Shown here piece by piece: positions 1-11,060 of a DNA stretch of 64,000 nucleotides. The notes under the pieces were generated by a model. It did not search any database. It was not told where the DNA came from and worked only from the letters and a program-made list of their open reading frames with translations. This DNA comes from Simmondsia chinensis (Eukaryota > Streptophyta > Magnoliopsida > Caryophyllales > Simmondsiaceae), in the NCBI GenBank assembly GCA_018398585.1, contig JAGTTD010000007.1:5835320-5899319 (forward strand), in the 5' to 3' direction. Position 1 is the first letter of the stretch. Every line of letters begins with the position of its first letter. Both the position numbers and the translations under genes were made by a program.

Positions 1-332
1 GGTTGAGAAACAAGTTAAAAAATAAAACAATTTGAAATTTAATGGGAAGCTTCCTAGCCCTAACCTAGCCTTCTCCCATTTATAGAGGGGCAAATATGGG
101 ATTATTTAAGGAAATAAAAATCAAATCAGCAAAATATAACAACTAAATCCTAAAAATAAGGAAAATAACAAGTTAGTTAAAAAAATCCCTAAGATTACGG
201 TTGAAATCACGTAGCTCTTGGCACCGGATCTACTTCTTGGCGTGATGCCAAGTCCCCTCTCGCCAACATTCTTCGCAAGTCGTCCACACGCTCTGTCTCG
301 TCCTCGCCTGCTCATCTAGGCTGATTGCATCA
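1..332 (-). repeat. 3' LTR of the gypsy element (partial)
   Basis: Bases 1-332 align with 4829-5148 throughout, with small indels. In element orientation the LTR starts TGATGCA at 332. Base 1 falls inside the LTR, so its 3' part is off the window. Confidence 0.92.
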
Positions 333-1210
333 TCCTCCCGGGATTGTAGAGAATTCGCCTTTGAATTCGTTTGCGGGTCAACACTGTCATCTTCGCCAAA
401 ATAAGGACTAAGGTGCTTGACGTTGAAGACATCTGAAGTTTGCATGCTAGGTGGAAGTTGAAGACGATAAGCATTATCGTTGGTCTTCTCCACAACCGTC
501 AATGGGCCAATTTTACGAGTCGTGAGCTTATTATACTCCCAAGTTGGGAAATGTTCATGAGTTAAAACTGCCCATACCTTATCGCCAACTTGGAACTGAA
601 CACTTCACTGTTTGTTGTCACGGTATTTAGCATTGGCCTTCAATAACCAAGCTTGTGTTTGTTCATGAATGTCTTTGAGGGATGCGATGAAGTCCTCAGC
701 CTTTCCATAGGGACGTGTTAAGTCGGGTAGTGGCACCAAGTCAATAGGGAAGTGAGGCACAAAACCATAAACAACTTGAAATAGCGGGAACCCTATACTT
801 CTATTTACTGCACTATTGTAGGAGAATTTGGCTTGATGAAGCTTCATTGCCCAGCTCTTGGCGTTTTCAGCAGCCAAACAATGGAGGAGGTTACTTAAAG
901 ATCGGTAGATGACTCCTGTTTGTCCATCCATTTGAGGGTGATGGACTGTGCTGAAAGCAAGAGATGTATTAGCCATCCTCCACAAGGTCTGCCCGAAGTG
1001 GTTGACAAATCGGACATCTCAATCAGACACTATACTCATTAGGAATTTGTGCAACTTATATACCTTCTTGATGTGAAGACCAGCAACGTGAATGGCGTCT
1101 ATGGCATTCTTGCATTCGATGAAATGCGCCATCTTCAAAAATCGATCAACTACCACAAAAACAGAATCAACCCCGCCAATAGTTCTCCATAACCCCACTA
1201 TGAAATCCAT
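230..1210 (-). pseudogene. Ty3/gypsy integrase remnant
   Basis: Integrase inserts the cDNA copy into the genome. The core begins near 1210 with a block of the form MDFIVGL...GVDSVFVVVDRFLKMAHF (first Asp visible) and reaches SIVSD near 1019 (second Asp). It resumes in another frame at 985-605 with HPQMDGQT. The Glu that completes the DDE triad normally follows DGQT; here the residue is Gly, so the active site is lost. The C-terminal part (502-230) has the family's LSPYFGE-type block. No chromodomain was recognised. Stops and a frameshift separate the three parts. Confidence 0.88.
333..342 (-). other. Polypurine tract
   Basis: The minus strand reads CCCGGGAGGA directly before the 3' LTR start (TGATGCA). 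This is the expected place for the plus-strand priming tract of an LTR retrotransposon. Confidence 0.7.
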
Positions 1211-1338
1211 GTTGACATCCGCCTATGGTTGACTAGGTACCTACAACGGCAAGTACAGCTCAGCGTTTGTCATCCTACCCTTAGAAATTTGACAAGTACG
1301 ACAACGCTTGACAAATCTCTCAACTTCTTTGTGGAGTG

Positions 1339-2076
1339 TTAGCCAGTAGTAGTTGGCGGTAATAAGCTTGAGCGTCTTGTCTTGCCCCATGTGACCTCCA
1401 TTCTGCTTTTCTTCAATAATTTTAAGCCACCAACTTGACTAAGGAGCACATAACTGATTGTCTTTGAAGAGGAACTGGCATGAATGGAATAATCCAAGTT
1501 GAACCCATTTTGTGCTTCTCGCCAAACATTGCTCAAGGTGGGATCATCCTTGTACAGATCCGCCATATGTTCAAAACCTATGACCTCGGCTCTACTTTGC
1601 ACCAAGATCATGGCTCTTCTACTTAATGCATCTGCCACCTTGTTTGACTCGCCTGTTTTGTTCTTAATGGTGAAGTGGAATAGTTGGATGTAGTTAGCCC
1701 ACTTGGCGTGTCTATTGGAGAGTTTGTCTTGGCCGTTTATGAATTTGAGGGCCACATTGTCTGAATAAAGAACAAATTCTCTGTTAGCCAAGTATGAACG
1801 CCAATGCCTCAGCGCTCTCACCAATGCATAGAACTCCAAGTCATACGTGGAGTAGTTCAACCGGCTACCATTCAACTTCTCACTAAAGTAGGCGATTGGC
1901 CTCCTTTGTTGGCTAAGTATGGCACTTATACCTGTCTTGGTGGCGTTGGTGTGTAGCTCGAATGTTTGTTGGAAATTAGGGAGAGCTAGCACTGGGCTGT
2001 TGTCAACTTCTCCTTGATCTTGGCGAATGCTGATTGAGCTTGATGAGTCGAAACAAAAGTCCCCTTCTTTATACAT
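1339..2076 (-). pseudogene. Ty3/gypsy RNase H domain remnant
   Basis: This domain removes the RNA strand of the RNA-DNA hybrid during reverse transcription. The frame is open for about 245 codons and shows the gypsy RNase H blocks: FELHTNATKTGISAIL, RRPIAYFSEKLNG, YDLEFYALVRALRHWRSYL, FVLYSDNVALKFI and the closing KVADALSRR. In the first block the usual catalytic Asp position (family pattern L-x-T-D-A) reads HTNA, so one acidic residue appears replaced by Asn. It follows the RT segment on the same strand after a frame break. Confidence 0.88.
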
Positions 2077-2121
2077 TCAATGATTGGCGCCATGGTTGTG
2101 CTGAAGGCTGGAATGAAGTGC

Positions 2122-3216
2122 CTATACAATGATGCTAACCCTAGTACCTCGCCTATTGTCCTCAGTTAAGGCCAATCTGGCATTGATCTTGTCATCATCA
2201 GCTGAAATACCATCCTTGGACACAATGAATCTAAAGAAGGCCACTCTGTCCTTCATGAATTCACACTTCTTGAGTGTAGCGAATAGACTTTGAAGTCTCA
2301 AGGTTTGAAGTACCTCTCGGAGATGGCGAAGGTGAGCTTCTTTGTCTAGACTGAAGATGAAGCTGTCATCAAAGTACAAAACAACAAATTTACCAATGAA
2401 AGGGCGAAGGACCTGGTTCATAAACCCATAAATGCCCTCGGAGCATTGGACAATCCAAACGGCATGACCATCCACTCAAAAAGTCCCTCCCTCGTCTTGA
2501 AACTTGTTTTCCACTCATCTCTCGGCATGATGCGGATTTGATGATACCCGCTCTTGAGGTCTAACTTGGTGAACACCTTGGCGCACTAAAGTTGATCCAA
2601 CAAGTCATCAAGTCTTGGAATCGGAAACCTATAATGTACCGTGATCTTATTTATGGCGCGGCTGTCCACGTCCGTTCTTTAGGACCCGTCCTTTTTTGGC
2701 ATGAGCAAAGCAGGTACTACACACGGACTCAGGCTCTCTCTAATGAACCCCTTGGTGAGGAGTTCTTTAACTTGGCATCTTAGTTCTTTGAGTTCGGCTT
2801 ATCCAATAGTGAGGGCGGTTGGGCAACGAAGTGCCAGGCATTAGATCAATGCGGTGTTGCACGTCTCTCAAAGGTAGTAGTAAGGGGGGGAGCTCCTCTG
2901 GAAAAACGTCAGCATATTCTTCGAACAATCCCTTGACCTCTCGCGGTACGTCCTTAGAGATGACGATGCTCTCTTTATTGATCAGAACGTACAAGACTTT
3001 GGTCTCGCCAACATCTTTGGCGAACAAAGCATGGCTCTGGACATTCGGATGCTTGGTGTCAATTGCTTTAGGCTTCTCCTCCCTCCTCGAAAGTGAGATT
3101 ATTTTAACTCCCTCAAATAGAAAGCTGTAGGTATTTTGTCGTCCGTCATGAATAGCTCCACGATCAAATTGCCAAAGATGCCCTAACAGCAAGTGGCATG
3201 CGTCCAATGCCACCAA
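2122..3216 (-). pseudogene. Ty3/gypsy reverse transcriptase remnant
   Basis: The N-terminal RT half (3216-2767) contains VFPEELPPLLLPLRDVQHRI, the usual gypsy RT entry block. The C-terminal half (2475-2122) contains LYFDDSFIFS, with the YxDD active-site motif retained, followed by HLRHLREVLQTLR. The segment between (about 2475-2767) is homologous in position but interrupted by stops and shifts. The enzyme copies element RNA into DNA; this copy cannot be full length. Confidence 0.9.
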
Positions 3217-3222
3217 ATCACA

Positions 3223-3789
3223 CTAGATGTCATCTTTGTGTTTTTGACCAATAGAAAAATTCACCAAACAATGCTTTGAAACCATCACTTGGTTAGCTTT
3301 CTTCAGCCAAGAAAGTTTATATGAATGCGAGTGTGCCTTCGTCTTCAGCCCCAACTTCTTTACGGCTTCTTCTGAGATTACATTTTCACAACTTCCTGAA
3401 TCAATAATCACTTGGCACACCTTAATGCCAATAGTGCAGGTGATATGAAAAATGTTGTTCTGCAACCAGCTATTCCCGATCTCTTCTCTTGGCACGAAGC
3501 ACGCACGCCTAACAACCAGACATTGCCCTTCATCGCCGGTTTCGGGATGTTGCTCCGGTTCCGTCAATTCTTCAAAACTATTCTTAGCAACTCTCTCATC
3601 TTCTTCAACCCTTAGCTTCTCAATCAGAAGGGCCTTTCCCGGTCTATCTCTCTTGAGACAATCTGAGGCTCGATGTCCTACCTTTCCACATTTAAAGTAA
3701 CGAGTTATAGAGGAACCTGGCAATTCTTGATTGGCTTGCCTTACAGTGTAGGCGGCTGGCATTCTTAGTTGAGCATTCGAATTTGGCAT
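3223..3789 (-). pseudogene. Gag zinc knuckle and aspartic protease remnant
   Basis: An open frame of about 188 codons. Near codons 33-46 it has a CCHC-like knuckle, but the first cysteine is tyrosine (YFKCGKVGHRASDC), so zinc binding is probably lost. Further on comes CQVIIDSGSCENVI, a retroviral-type aspartic protease block with DSG at the active site. In the family the knuckle packages RNA and the protease cuts the polyprotein. It lies directly upstream of the RT segment on the same strand. Confidence 0.87.
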
Positions 3790-4690
3790 TGCATGAGCCT
3801 ATTGCCTACCTCTGGTTGGTGTGGTCCACGTACTGCCAACTGGACGGCGCCTTTGTTGTCCCTCCACTTACTCAGCTCTCTAAGTGGCTTCTGACACAGT
3901 GAAGATATCAAACATATTAAGGGCGTCTTGTATGCTTTCCCTCAATCTGCCAATGTATTTATCAGCCAACTATTCCTTTGATTTCACCAAGTCATTCCTT
4001 GTGACTAAAGCATGGAACTCAAACGTGTACTTCTCCATGGCTCTTGCTCCTTGGCGAAGGCTCTGCAGGCACTAGTACATCAAGCGGGCGGATTGTGAGG
4101 CAAGAAGGTGCCTTGCAAGTGTTTCTTCATCTTCTCCCAAGATTCGATTTAGGTTTGCCTTATCTGAGCCGGATCTGCTTCTGTTGGTGCCACCAAGCGG
4201 CTGCTCTTCCACGAAGGCGTGAAGCAACCACTGGCGCTAGCTTTCATTCCAGGATCTTCCGAAACTCCAAGACTTCCTCTACGGCAACGAGCCAATCAAG
4301 GAACTTTTCAGGATGTCCTCTTCCATTAAATTCCAAAATCTCAATCCGAAGTCCGGATTCCCACCTCCTATCTTCGTGGTCGTTGGGGTCACCTCCATTG
4401 CGTGGCTGGTGCCTCAACCTTAGCTCCGGGATATATTCGTTATGAAATTGGTTAAGGAAAGGATCGTCTATGTCTCCACCATTAACGCCTGGTGAAGGTT
4501 GGCGTTGGGGCCTAACTCCGTCCGGGAGGTTGGGGTTTCCCCCCAGTTGGATCAAGCGTCGCTCAACCTGCCGAAATCTATCTTCCAGTTCCTCAAATCT
4601 CCTCTCATGTTGCTGATGTCCATCACGATGAGTAACTTCTTCAACAGTGGCGTTCCTTTGTCATCTAGGGGCCATCGTTCTTCTGGAAGC
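3790..4690 (-). pseudogene. Ty3/gypsy gag capsid remnant
   Basis: The region from the primer-binding site to the zinc knuckle encodes a broken capsid protein. The clearest part (4555-4244) ends in RIEILEFNGRGHPEKFLDWL VAVEEVLEF, matching the plant retrotransposon gag entry block (pattern F-x-G...F-LDWL...E-x-F). The rest toward 3790 is fragmented by stops and shifts. Gag forms the virus-like particle in which reverse transcription takes place. Confidence 0.8.
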
Positions 4691-4694
4691 TTTT

Positions 4695-4710
4695 CTGCCC
4701 TCTGATAACA
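4695..4710 (-). other. Primer-binding site (initiator Met tRNA type)
   Basis: The minus strand reads TGTTATCAGAGGGCAG just inside the 5' LTR. It differs at a few positions from TGGTATCAGAGC, the usual plant retrotransposon site complementary to the 3' end of initiator methionine tRNA. Confidence 0.72.
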
Positions 4711-4715
4711 ACGGC

Positions 4716-5148
4716 TGCAGCACGTGATAGGAAAGTAAGGGCTACGGGAAGGTTCAACGCCTTCCTTTTGTGCTTTTATTAAGAAATTAACAGAAATTAC
4801 AAAAATGTGATAATTTAGAATTCTCACAGGTTGAGAAATGAGTTAAAAAATAAAATAATTTGAAAATTAATTGAAAGCTCCCTAGCCCTAACCTAGCCTT
4901 TGCCCTTTTATAGTGGGGGAAATAAGGGATTAATTAAGGAAATAAAAATTAAATCAGCAAAATATAACAACAAAATCCTATAAATAAGGAAAATAACAAA
5001 TTAGTTATGAAAATCCCTAAGATTACGGCTGAAATCACGCAGCTCTTGGCACCGGATCTACTTCTTGGCGTCACGCCAACTACCCTCTCACCAAGCCGTC
5101 CATGCGCTCTGTCTCATCCTCGCCTGCTCATCTAGGTTGGCTGCATCA
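4716..5148 (-). repeat. 5' LTR of the gypsy element
   Basis: In element orientation it starts TGATGCA at 5148 and probably ends GCTGCA at 4716, five bases before the primer-binding site, giving about 433 bp. Bases 4829-5148 match 1-332. The inner end is inferred from the TG...CA rule and the primer site; the outer end comes from the alignment. Confidence 0.85.
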
Positions 5149-6235
5149 TGTATCAATCAAACGTCTTTCATTGAAATTTGATAGATTTTCAATAGAAAAT
5201 GTTAAAATAGAACAATCAAAATATCACAAACGAAATATCAATCTGGGATTCAACAACTAACCGTCCTTCACCCCTAAACTAAAAGTCTACTATTTCATAG
5301 GAGTTTTACACATCAAAAATTCAAAATAAATAGAGAAAGGAAATCCAATGGATTGATGACTCTGTTGTGTAATGTCGATGTGACTCTAGCTTTGAACCTC
5401 TGGTACTCTAACTACTTACGCTTCGACTTTCGCAAAAACTTGGTCACTTGGGACGGCTCTGGGAGGGATGAATTTGAGGAAATATTCTGAAAGTCCCAAA
5501 AATAACCCCCCCCCCCCTTCTTTTATTTAACATGTGGCGTGCCCTAGAAGGCGCCTGCAAGTATCGGTTGGTTGATCAGCTGTTTTGGCGGCGTGCAAAT
5601 GCACTTAAAATATATAACTTTTGATTTGTAAGGAGTTATAGGTCAAAATTACCTAACGAAGCTCTTGAAGAGATTGACATGATCTTAGTGGTATTGTCAG
5701 TGGGAATGGATATTATTGTGCCCATGGATAGTCTTTTTTAACCTTTTGTTCCTTTTAGGCTTATCGATTGTCAAAATTCTTGGATGATTGATCCGTGTAT
5801 CTAAGGGGAGACTTTTCTTTCCCTAATTTTAACTTGATTGGTCTTTTTTCACACATGGTTAGGTTACTCAATATAGACTTCAACTATATCCATTTTCATC
5901 TGTTCTTCACTGCTTTTCAAGTTATCTACGGTCCAACGCGTTCCAAGCCTAAAGCCTAAGTATGCATAGATTATACCTTAATGCAAGTGTAATAGCTGAA
6001 AATATCATGAAAATGGGGTATAAAACATATAAAATTGGACACATTTACCCACATGATGAACTTTTACAAAAAAAATCAGTGAAGAAAATTGAACTCTTGA
6101 AAGAGTTAACTCTACCAATCAAGATTAGTTTAAGCTGAGGATATGTCAATCAAACACTATAATCTCAATCAACAAAAGAACAAGAGGCACTCATGAGAAA
6201 TTCAATTAAAAAACCATAAAGAATAAAACTCTGAA
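5149..6235. other. Unassigned AT-rich stretch
   Basis: No gene or clear transposon domain is visible. There is a C12 run at 5506-5517. The part near 6040-6330 has the look of a decayed minus-strand LTR, with a TATA-like CTATAAATAG on the minus strand near 6310, but no partner copy was found. Confidence 0.4.
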
Positions 6236-6357
6236 AGCTCAAGAAGAACACAGCAATCTCAATTAACGTGAGCCTGTTAGATGTCTTGAATGAGTACTCA
6301 CGGCCTATTTATAGCAAGAACAAACTCCAATTTAGATTGTTGTGTTCTTCTTGAGCT
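6236..6357. repeat. Short inverted repeat (hairpin)
   Basis: Bases 6236-6264 (starting AGCTCAAGAAGAACACAGCA) pair with the reverse complement of 6329-6357. The arms are about 29 bp with roughly three mismatches and the loop is about 64 bp. It could be a small foldback element or a transcript hairpin. Confidence 0.6.
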
Positions 6358-6578
6358 TTTTGATAGGGAGGGCCGGGGAAAGATTTAAGTACAATTGGAT
6401 TTTGAAAGTTGCCGTTATGAGATGTCTCTCATGGCTCGTCACTTTAGTATACTCTTTAAAGGGCAGTTTGGTTGGTGAGAATGAAGGAGTGAGAGTGGGA
6501 ATGGCAGCTCATTCTAGGCGTGTTTATAGGTATAGATATACCAATGACCCACCTAACCCAAAGAGATTGAGTTGGGTT

Positions 6579-7308
6579 TGTTATAAAAATTCAGAGAATA
6601 TTTGCAAAATACTTGCAACCGGGTGTCCAAAAGATCTCAGGAGTTGAGGCCGTGTAATCATTTTCCTTAAGGCTTATTTCGGTATACGAAATAACCTCGG
6701 GGATACAACAACAACCAAAATGGAGTGAAGATGTGTATGGGGTGAGATTGATAGAGATGACTTGAGATTGATCAGATTTTAGATAACACACACTTGTATA
6801 CTCACACAAGAACACAAGTATACTCACACAAGAACATAAGAACAAAATGAAGATGCTCTTCAATTTTCCCCTCTTATGATTCTCTCTACAAATTCATGGG
6901 AATTTATATGTCTTCAATGGAATGAGAAGTCCCCAAGAGAAAACCAAGAAAATTCACCAAAAACCGAGAATGAAGGCGCGAACGTAACTGCCAAAACTGT
7001 GGTTGTGTGTTGACACACAGTTCGACACACAGGGTTACTGTAAAATTGTGTGTCGACACACAACACCCTGCCGTGCGCTTCTGTAAGGCTGTGTGTCGAC
7101 ACATGGGCCATGTGTGTTGACACACACCCGACTCCCAATGGTACTGTAGGATTGTGTGTTGACACATATGGTCCATGTGTCGACACACACCCCTCACATT
7201 TTGCAAACACTTAAACACACATATCGGGACTATCTCATACACATTTTATTCATATAATAAACAATGTTTTACACATTTATCAACATATATTTTGAAAATA
7301 CACTAACA
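6579..7308. mobile_element. Solo LTR with palindromic repeat array (copy 1)
   Basis: The 730-bp unit runs from TGTTA to TAACA. It is flanked by GGGTT and AGGTT, a near-perfect 5-bp target duplication. It shares start, middle and end with 46565-47233 and 60370-61221. A conserved block near 6610-6720 contains TTATTTCGGTATACGAAATA, itself an inverted repeat. Bases 7000-7200 carry repeated TGTGTCGACACA-like palindromes. Open frames across that part only translate the repeat and are not genes. No internal retrotransposon region is attached, so it is read as a solo LTR of an unidentified family. Confidence 0.75.
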
Positions 7309-7474
7309 AGGTTGGTTTTGGTTCTTTTTAGGATTTGGTTCTTATAGGTCTAATGATGTATTCCCATGAGTATATTAGTGGGTTTTGGGTTACCCATGGG
7401 CAATCCTTCATCATTAAGAGTGTTTTTGATACATTATCTTCTAATGTAAAGATCTATAAATTAAAATTTTAAAA

Positions 7475-8024
7475 AGTGAAATTATCACTTAGGTACCCTT
7501 AGATTTGAACATTTATCACCTAAATATCATGATATTTCAATATATATAATGAAGTTCCATGAGGTTAAAATATTTTGTCACCTAGGTACCCTATGTCCAA
7601 ATTTAATGAATTTTTGTAAGAATCTGACCAATTTTGTACCAAAAATGATGATGTAATAATTATAATAACATGTATAAGTCATGCCAATTTTTAAGCAAAA
7701 ATTTAGCAAATTGCGATAAGAATTTATTGAATGTTGATATAAACTACCTAAATATTGTCAAAATTATGTGTCATGTTAGCATTTTGGGAAAAACATCAAC
7801 AAATTTTAATTAAGATAGTAATATATTGTCAGAATCATGTTTCATTTTAGCAATTTTTAAATAAAAATCTATTAAATTTTGACAAAAAGGTAGCTAATTG
7901 ACAAAATTTTAAATATTAAGATACTTATGTGATAAATTATTAAGCCTCAAGGTACCACATTGTATATATTAAAAGGTCGAGGTACGGCCAAATCTCAAGG
8001 TACTTAATTGATATTTTAAAAAAA
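7475..8024. mobile_element. Long-TIR non-autonomous element, family T1 (copy 1)
   Basis: The two ends are inverted relatives: left ATTATCACTTAGGTACCCTT, and right, on the other strand, ATCAATTAAGTACCTTGAG. Similarity extends inward for about 80-100 bp. A second copy lies at 25692-26234. The interior is AT-rich without coding potential. The superfamily is not assigned; long TIRs suggest a Mutator-like or foldback derivative. Confidence 0.65.
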
Positions 8025-8904
8025 AATTGGAACTCTTGTTTCTTTATTTGGTTCAGAGTATTTGAACATGAGTTAGAACAATAATTGAGGTTACTAATGG
8101 ATGGAAAATTTTCGTGTCAACTACATTCATTATCACAAAACAATCACCTCAACCTAAATATGAACCATATGCAAACTAGTCGTGAATTTGTAAGAATATT
8201 ACATGTGTTTGCTCGCTTTCAAAACTATTTGCGTTAATCTAACCAGAATCGCTACACCATGGCCACTTTGGGATTGGCCGGCACGAGTATGACCATAAGG
8301 GCATATCAATTAAGCTCGATTACAAGTTGAATTTTTTTTTGTCAATAAAATCCTAAAACAAATAGTATTTAATTAAAATTCATAGGAAAACAAATGTGAT
8401 ATGTTAAATATTTGAATTGAGAATCTCAATCAAATAGTTATATTAGGTTTTGAGATCCACAACCTTCTAAAACCAATTTAATAGCATGTCAAAGTTAAAT
8501 AAGTTTTATTGAATATCGATTTATGAGTTGACCCATCAAGACCCAAAACCAAACCAACCCAAACCCGAAATGCAATTGGTTTGTGGGTCTGTGTTGGGTC
8601 TGGATTGGATATTAACAGGTCTCATGGTTACTACCCAAACCCAACTCGACCCACCCAATGTTCACTCCTAGTTCATTCTCACTTTTTGGTTGTTTAGTAT
8701 GCAAAAGTGAAAATAAAAGGGGTTGTGGAAATGGGTGGGAATGAAAAAGAACTTCCATTCCCATATTTTAATACCAAAGGGGGCTTGAGTTTGGAAGGAA
8801 TAGGAATGATAAACATTTAAGGGTCCCACTTGCGTTTTGCCATTTTAATTTTAATTTAATTTTTATTTTATGTAAGTACCCTCAAATCAAAAATCTAAAC
8901 AAAT
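8025..8904. other. Unassigned stretch with degenerate repeat pieces
   Basis: No gene is seen. Bases 8510-8670 are rich in ACCCAAACC-type repeats and end CCCACCCAATGTTCACTCCT, the reverse of the left end of the fragment at 28685; this is probably a decayed hAT-like piece. Bases 8680-8820 resemble the ATTCCCATTCC repeat at 10060-10440. Confidence 0.45.
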
Positions 8905-9350
8905 TTTAAGTATTATTGTTATTATTATTGTTATTATAACAAATATGAATAATATTTGTTATAATATGAATAATATTTTTATAATATTAATATAATAATG
9001 CTAATTATATTATTATTATAATACTAATAATATTAACTATTAGTACTTTCATAATAATAATATTTTTAGTAATATTATATCAATATTATAACAATATTAT
9101 CAAATTATTATAATATAAATAATAATAGTAATAATAATATTGCTATTATTATTATATCTTTATATTTATAATAACAAAACAATATTATTGTTATAACAAT
9201 ATTATTATTATAATAATACTACTAACAACAATATTATTATTATTTTTATTGTTGTTATTGAAAATATAATACTAATAATAAAAATAATATTAGTATTATT
9301 GTAATATTAATACTATTATCGTTGTTATTATACTACTACTACTGCTACTA
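8905..9350. repeat. AT-rich TAA/TAT microsatellite region
   Basis: About 450 bp made almost wholly of imperfect ATT/AAT trinucleotides with occasional GTT or ACT variants. No coding potential. Confidence 0.85.
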
Positions 9351-9355
9351 GTACT

Positions 9356-10034
9356 TAGAGGTGGCAATCGAGTCACTTGAGTCGGGTTCGGGTAAACCCA
9401 TTCGGGTTTGGGTAATTTTGAATTTATAATAAACTCGGGTTGGGTCGGGCTCGGGTCACTTTTAGGTTACCAGTACTCGGGTCAAGTTGGGTCTGGGTCA
9501 AGTTATTTCGGGTTCGAGATCACTTTAATTTTGAATGGTCTTTATTTCGGGTCAATCTTGGGTCAGGTTATACAGGTTTCAGGTCTTCATAATCCTACTA
9601 TTTAGTGCCTTGGTGGTATAAACCAGTTACAAAAGTTTAAATTACACCAAGTAATTTATATCTTTATCAATATATTTATTATATTATTAATATAGGTGCT
9701 CAATAATATGTTATAAAGTTCTTTGTACTTCTGACAACTAATAATTCTTATTGAATTTAATGACTTTGGGTAAATTTAGCTTTCAGGTCGAGAAGGGTTC
9801 AGGTTCAGGTCAGTTTGGGTCGGGTTGGTTCATGTCAATGGTGGGTCAGGTCAGGTTAGGTCAAATTGGTATCGAGTTATTTTCAGGTGAGGCAAAGAAC
9901 GGGTCGGGTTAGTTACAGGTCGGGTCATTTTAATTTCGGGTTCAATTATTTACGACATATTCTCAGTTCGGTTTGGGTCGGTTTACAGGCTTTTCAGGTT
10001 GGTTTTTTGGGTCAGTTTGAGTTTGCCACCTCTA
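9356..10034. mobile_element. hAT-like non-autonomous element rich in GGGTC
   Basis: The 679-bp element has perfect 12-bp terminal inverted repeats, TAGAGGTGGCAA and TTGCCACCTCTA. The flanks CTAGTACT and GTAGTACT form an 8-bp target duplication with one mismatch. An 8-bp duplication and short TIRs containing GGTGGCAA are typical of the hAT superfamily. The interior repeats GGGTCGGGT-like motifs in both arms and encodes nothing, so it depends on a transposase supplied elsewhere. Confidence 0.82.
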
Positions 10035-10440
10035 GTAGTACTACTATAAGAAACTCTAGTGGAGGATATGTTGGTAAACGGTTTTGTTTATACCCACTCC
10101 AACCTATACATACCAAACATAAGAATGACTATTTCAACCTGTTCATCTCCATTGTATCTTATACCAAACAAAGGAGTGAAAATGATATGTCCATTCCTAT
10201 TCCCAAAAAAACATTTCCATTCCTTCATTCCCACATACCAAAAAGCCCTTAAGGGGCCTTTTGATACGCGGGAATAAATTTGTGGGAGTGGGAATGAAGG
10301 AATGGGAACGACTTTAGGGAAGTGGGAATGATCTAATAATTCCTAATCCTCTGTTTGGTATATTGTGGAATGGAGAGAGAATGAGGTCGAAATACCTATT
10401 CCTATGTTTGGTATGCATTAGTGGAAGTGGGTTTAAAAAT
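10035..10440. repeat. ATTCCCATTCC-type degenerate repeat
   Basis: Sequence of the form CATTCC...TTTGGTATG occurs in both orientations around an AAGGGGCCTTTTGATACGCG junction near 10250-10270. It looks like parts of two small DNA elements meeting head to head. Related pieces lie at 8680-8820 and near 6450-6520. Exact ends could not be fixed. Confidence 0.4.
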
Positions 10441-10469
10441 AGTTTACTAAAATACCCTCTAATAAAGAT

Positions 10470-10584
<115 letters not shown>

Positions 10585-11060
10585 TTCTCTAATATGTGTC
10601 CTTAGAGCACATGTTAAAGAACATTAATTGCATAAAATTCTTATATTTTATTGGCTCATACAAAAATAATAATATTTTTTTCTTTTTAATTCTTGGACGA
10701 TTTAGTAAAAATTCAATACATACAAGTATAATAAATATTAGTAGTATTATTATATTATATTAAAAATTAATAGTATTTAATAATAACACCAACAGGAACA
10801 ACAACTATAATAATAATATGTTCAATATATTTTCTCTATTCTTTAATTTCCCTAATTTTGCTTCTTCTTTCTGATTTTTAATGACCAGTGTCCATTCAGG
10901 ATTATTAATAGTCAATTAATTTCCTTCAACGTAAAGTTCCCAAAATTGTAGTGCTCGGATTGTACGTATCGGAATATAGAGTTTTGTAGAGCTAGAATTG
11001 CTTTGGATCAAGCAAAGGTTGTTGTTGAGAAGATTAGGAAACTTAGTGTTAATAGAATAG
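10585..11060. other. Unassigned AT-rich stretch
   Basis: AT-rich and without recognised genes, RNA or element ends. Confidence 0.4.

Larger units (their letters stand above)
1..5148 (-). mobile_element. Degenerate Ty3/gypsy LTR retrotransposon, cut by window edge
   Basis: Two direct copies of one LTR lie at 1-332 (cut by the window) and 4716-5148. Between them, on the minus strand, come gag, zinc knuckle, protease, reverse transcriptase, RNase H and integrase in that order. Integrase after RNase H is the Ty3/gypsy arrangement. A primer-binding site abuts the upstream LTR and a purine tract abuts the downstream one. Stops and frameshifts break every reading frame, so the copy cannot make its proteins. 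The LTRs look roughly nine-tenths identical by eye, which means an old but recognisable insertion. About 100 bp of the downstream LTR must lie outside the window, so the far target duplication cannot be checked. Confidence 0.95.

Noticed and set aside
4044..4445. 133-codon plus-strand frame, and other plus-strand frames across 1-5 kb
   Set aside because: Antisense shadows of the minus-strand gypsy polyprotein.
6904..7242. Cys/His/Thr-rich reading frames (CVSTH, CRHT repeats), also at 46880-47216 and 60580-61102
   Set aside because: They are translations of the TGTGTCGACACA palindrome array in several frames at once and on both strands. That is a repeat property and no protein is indicated.
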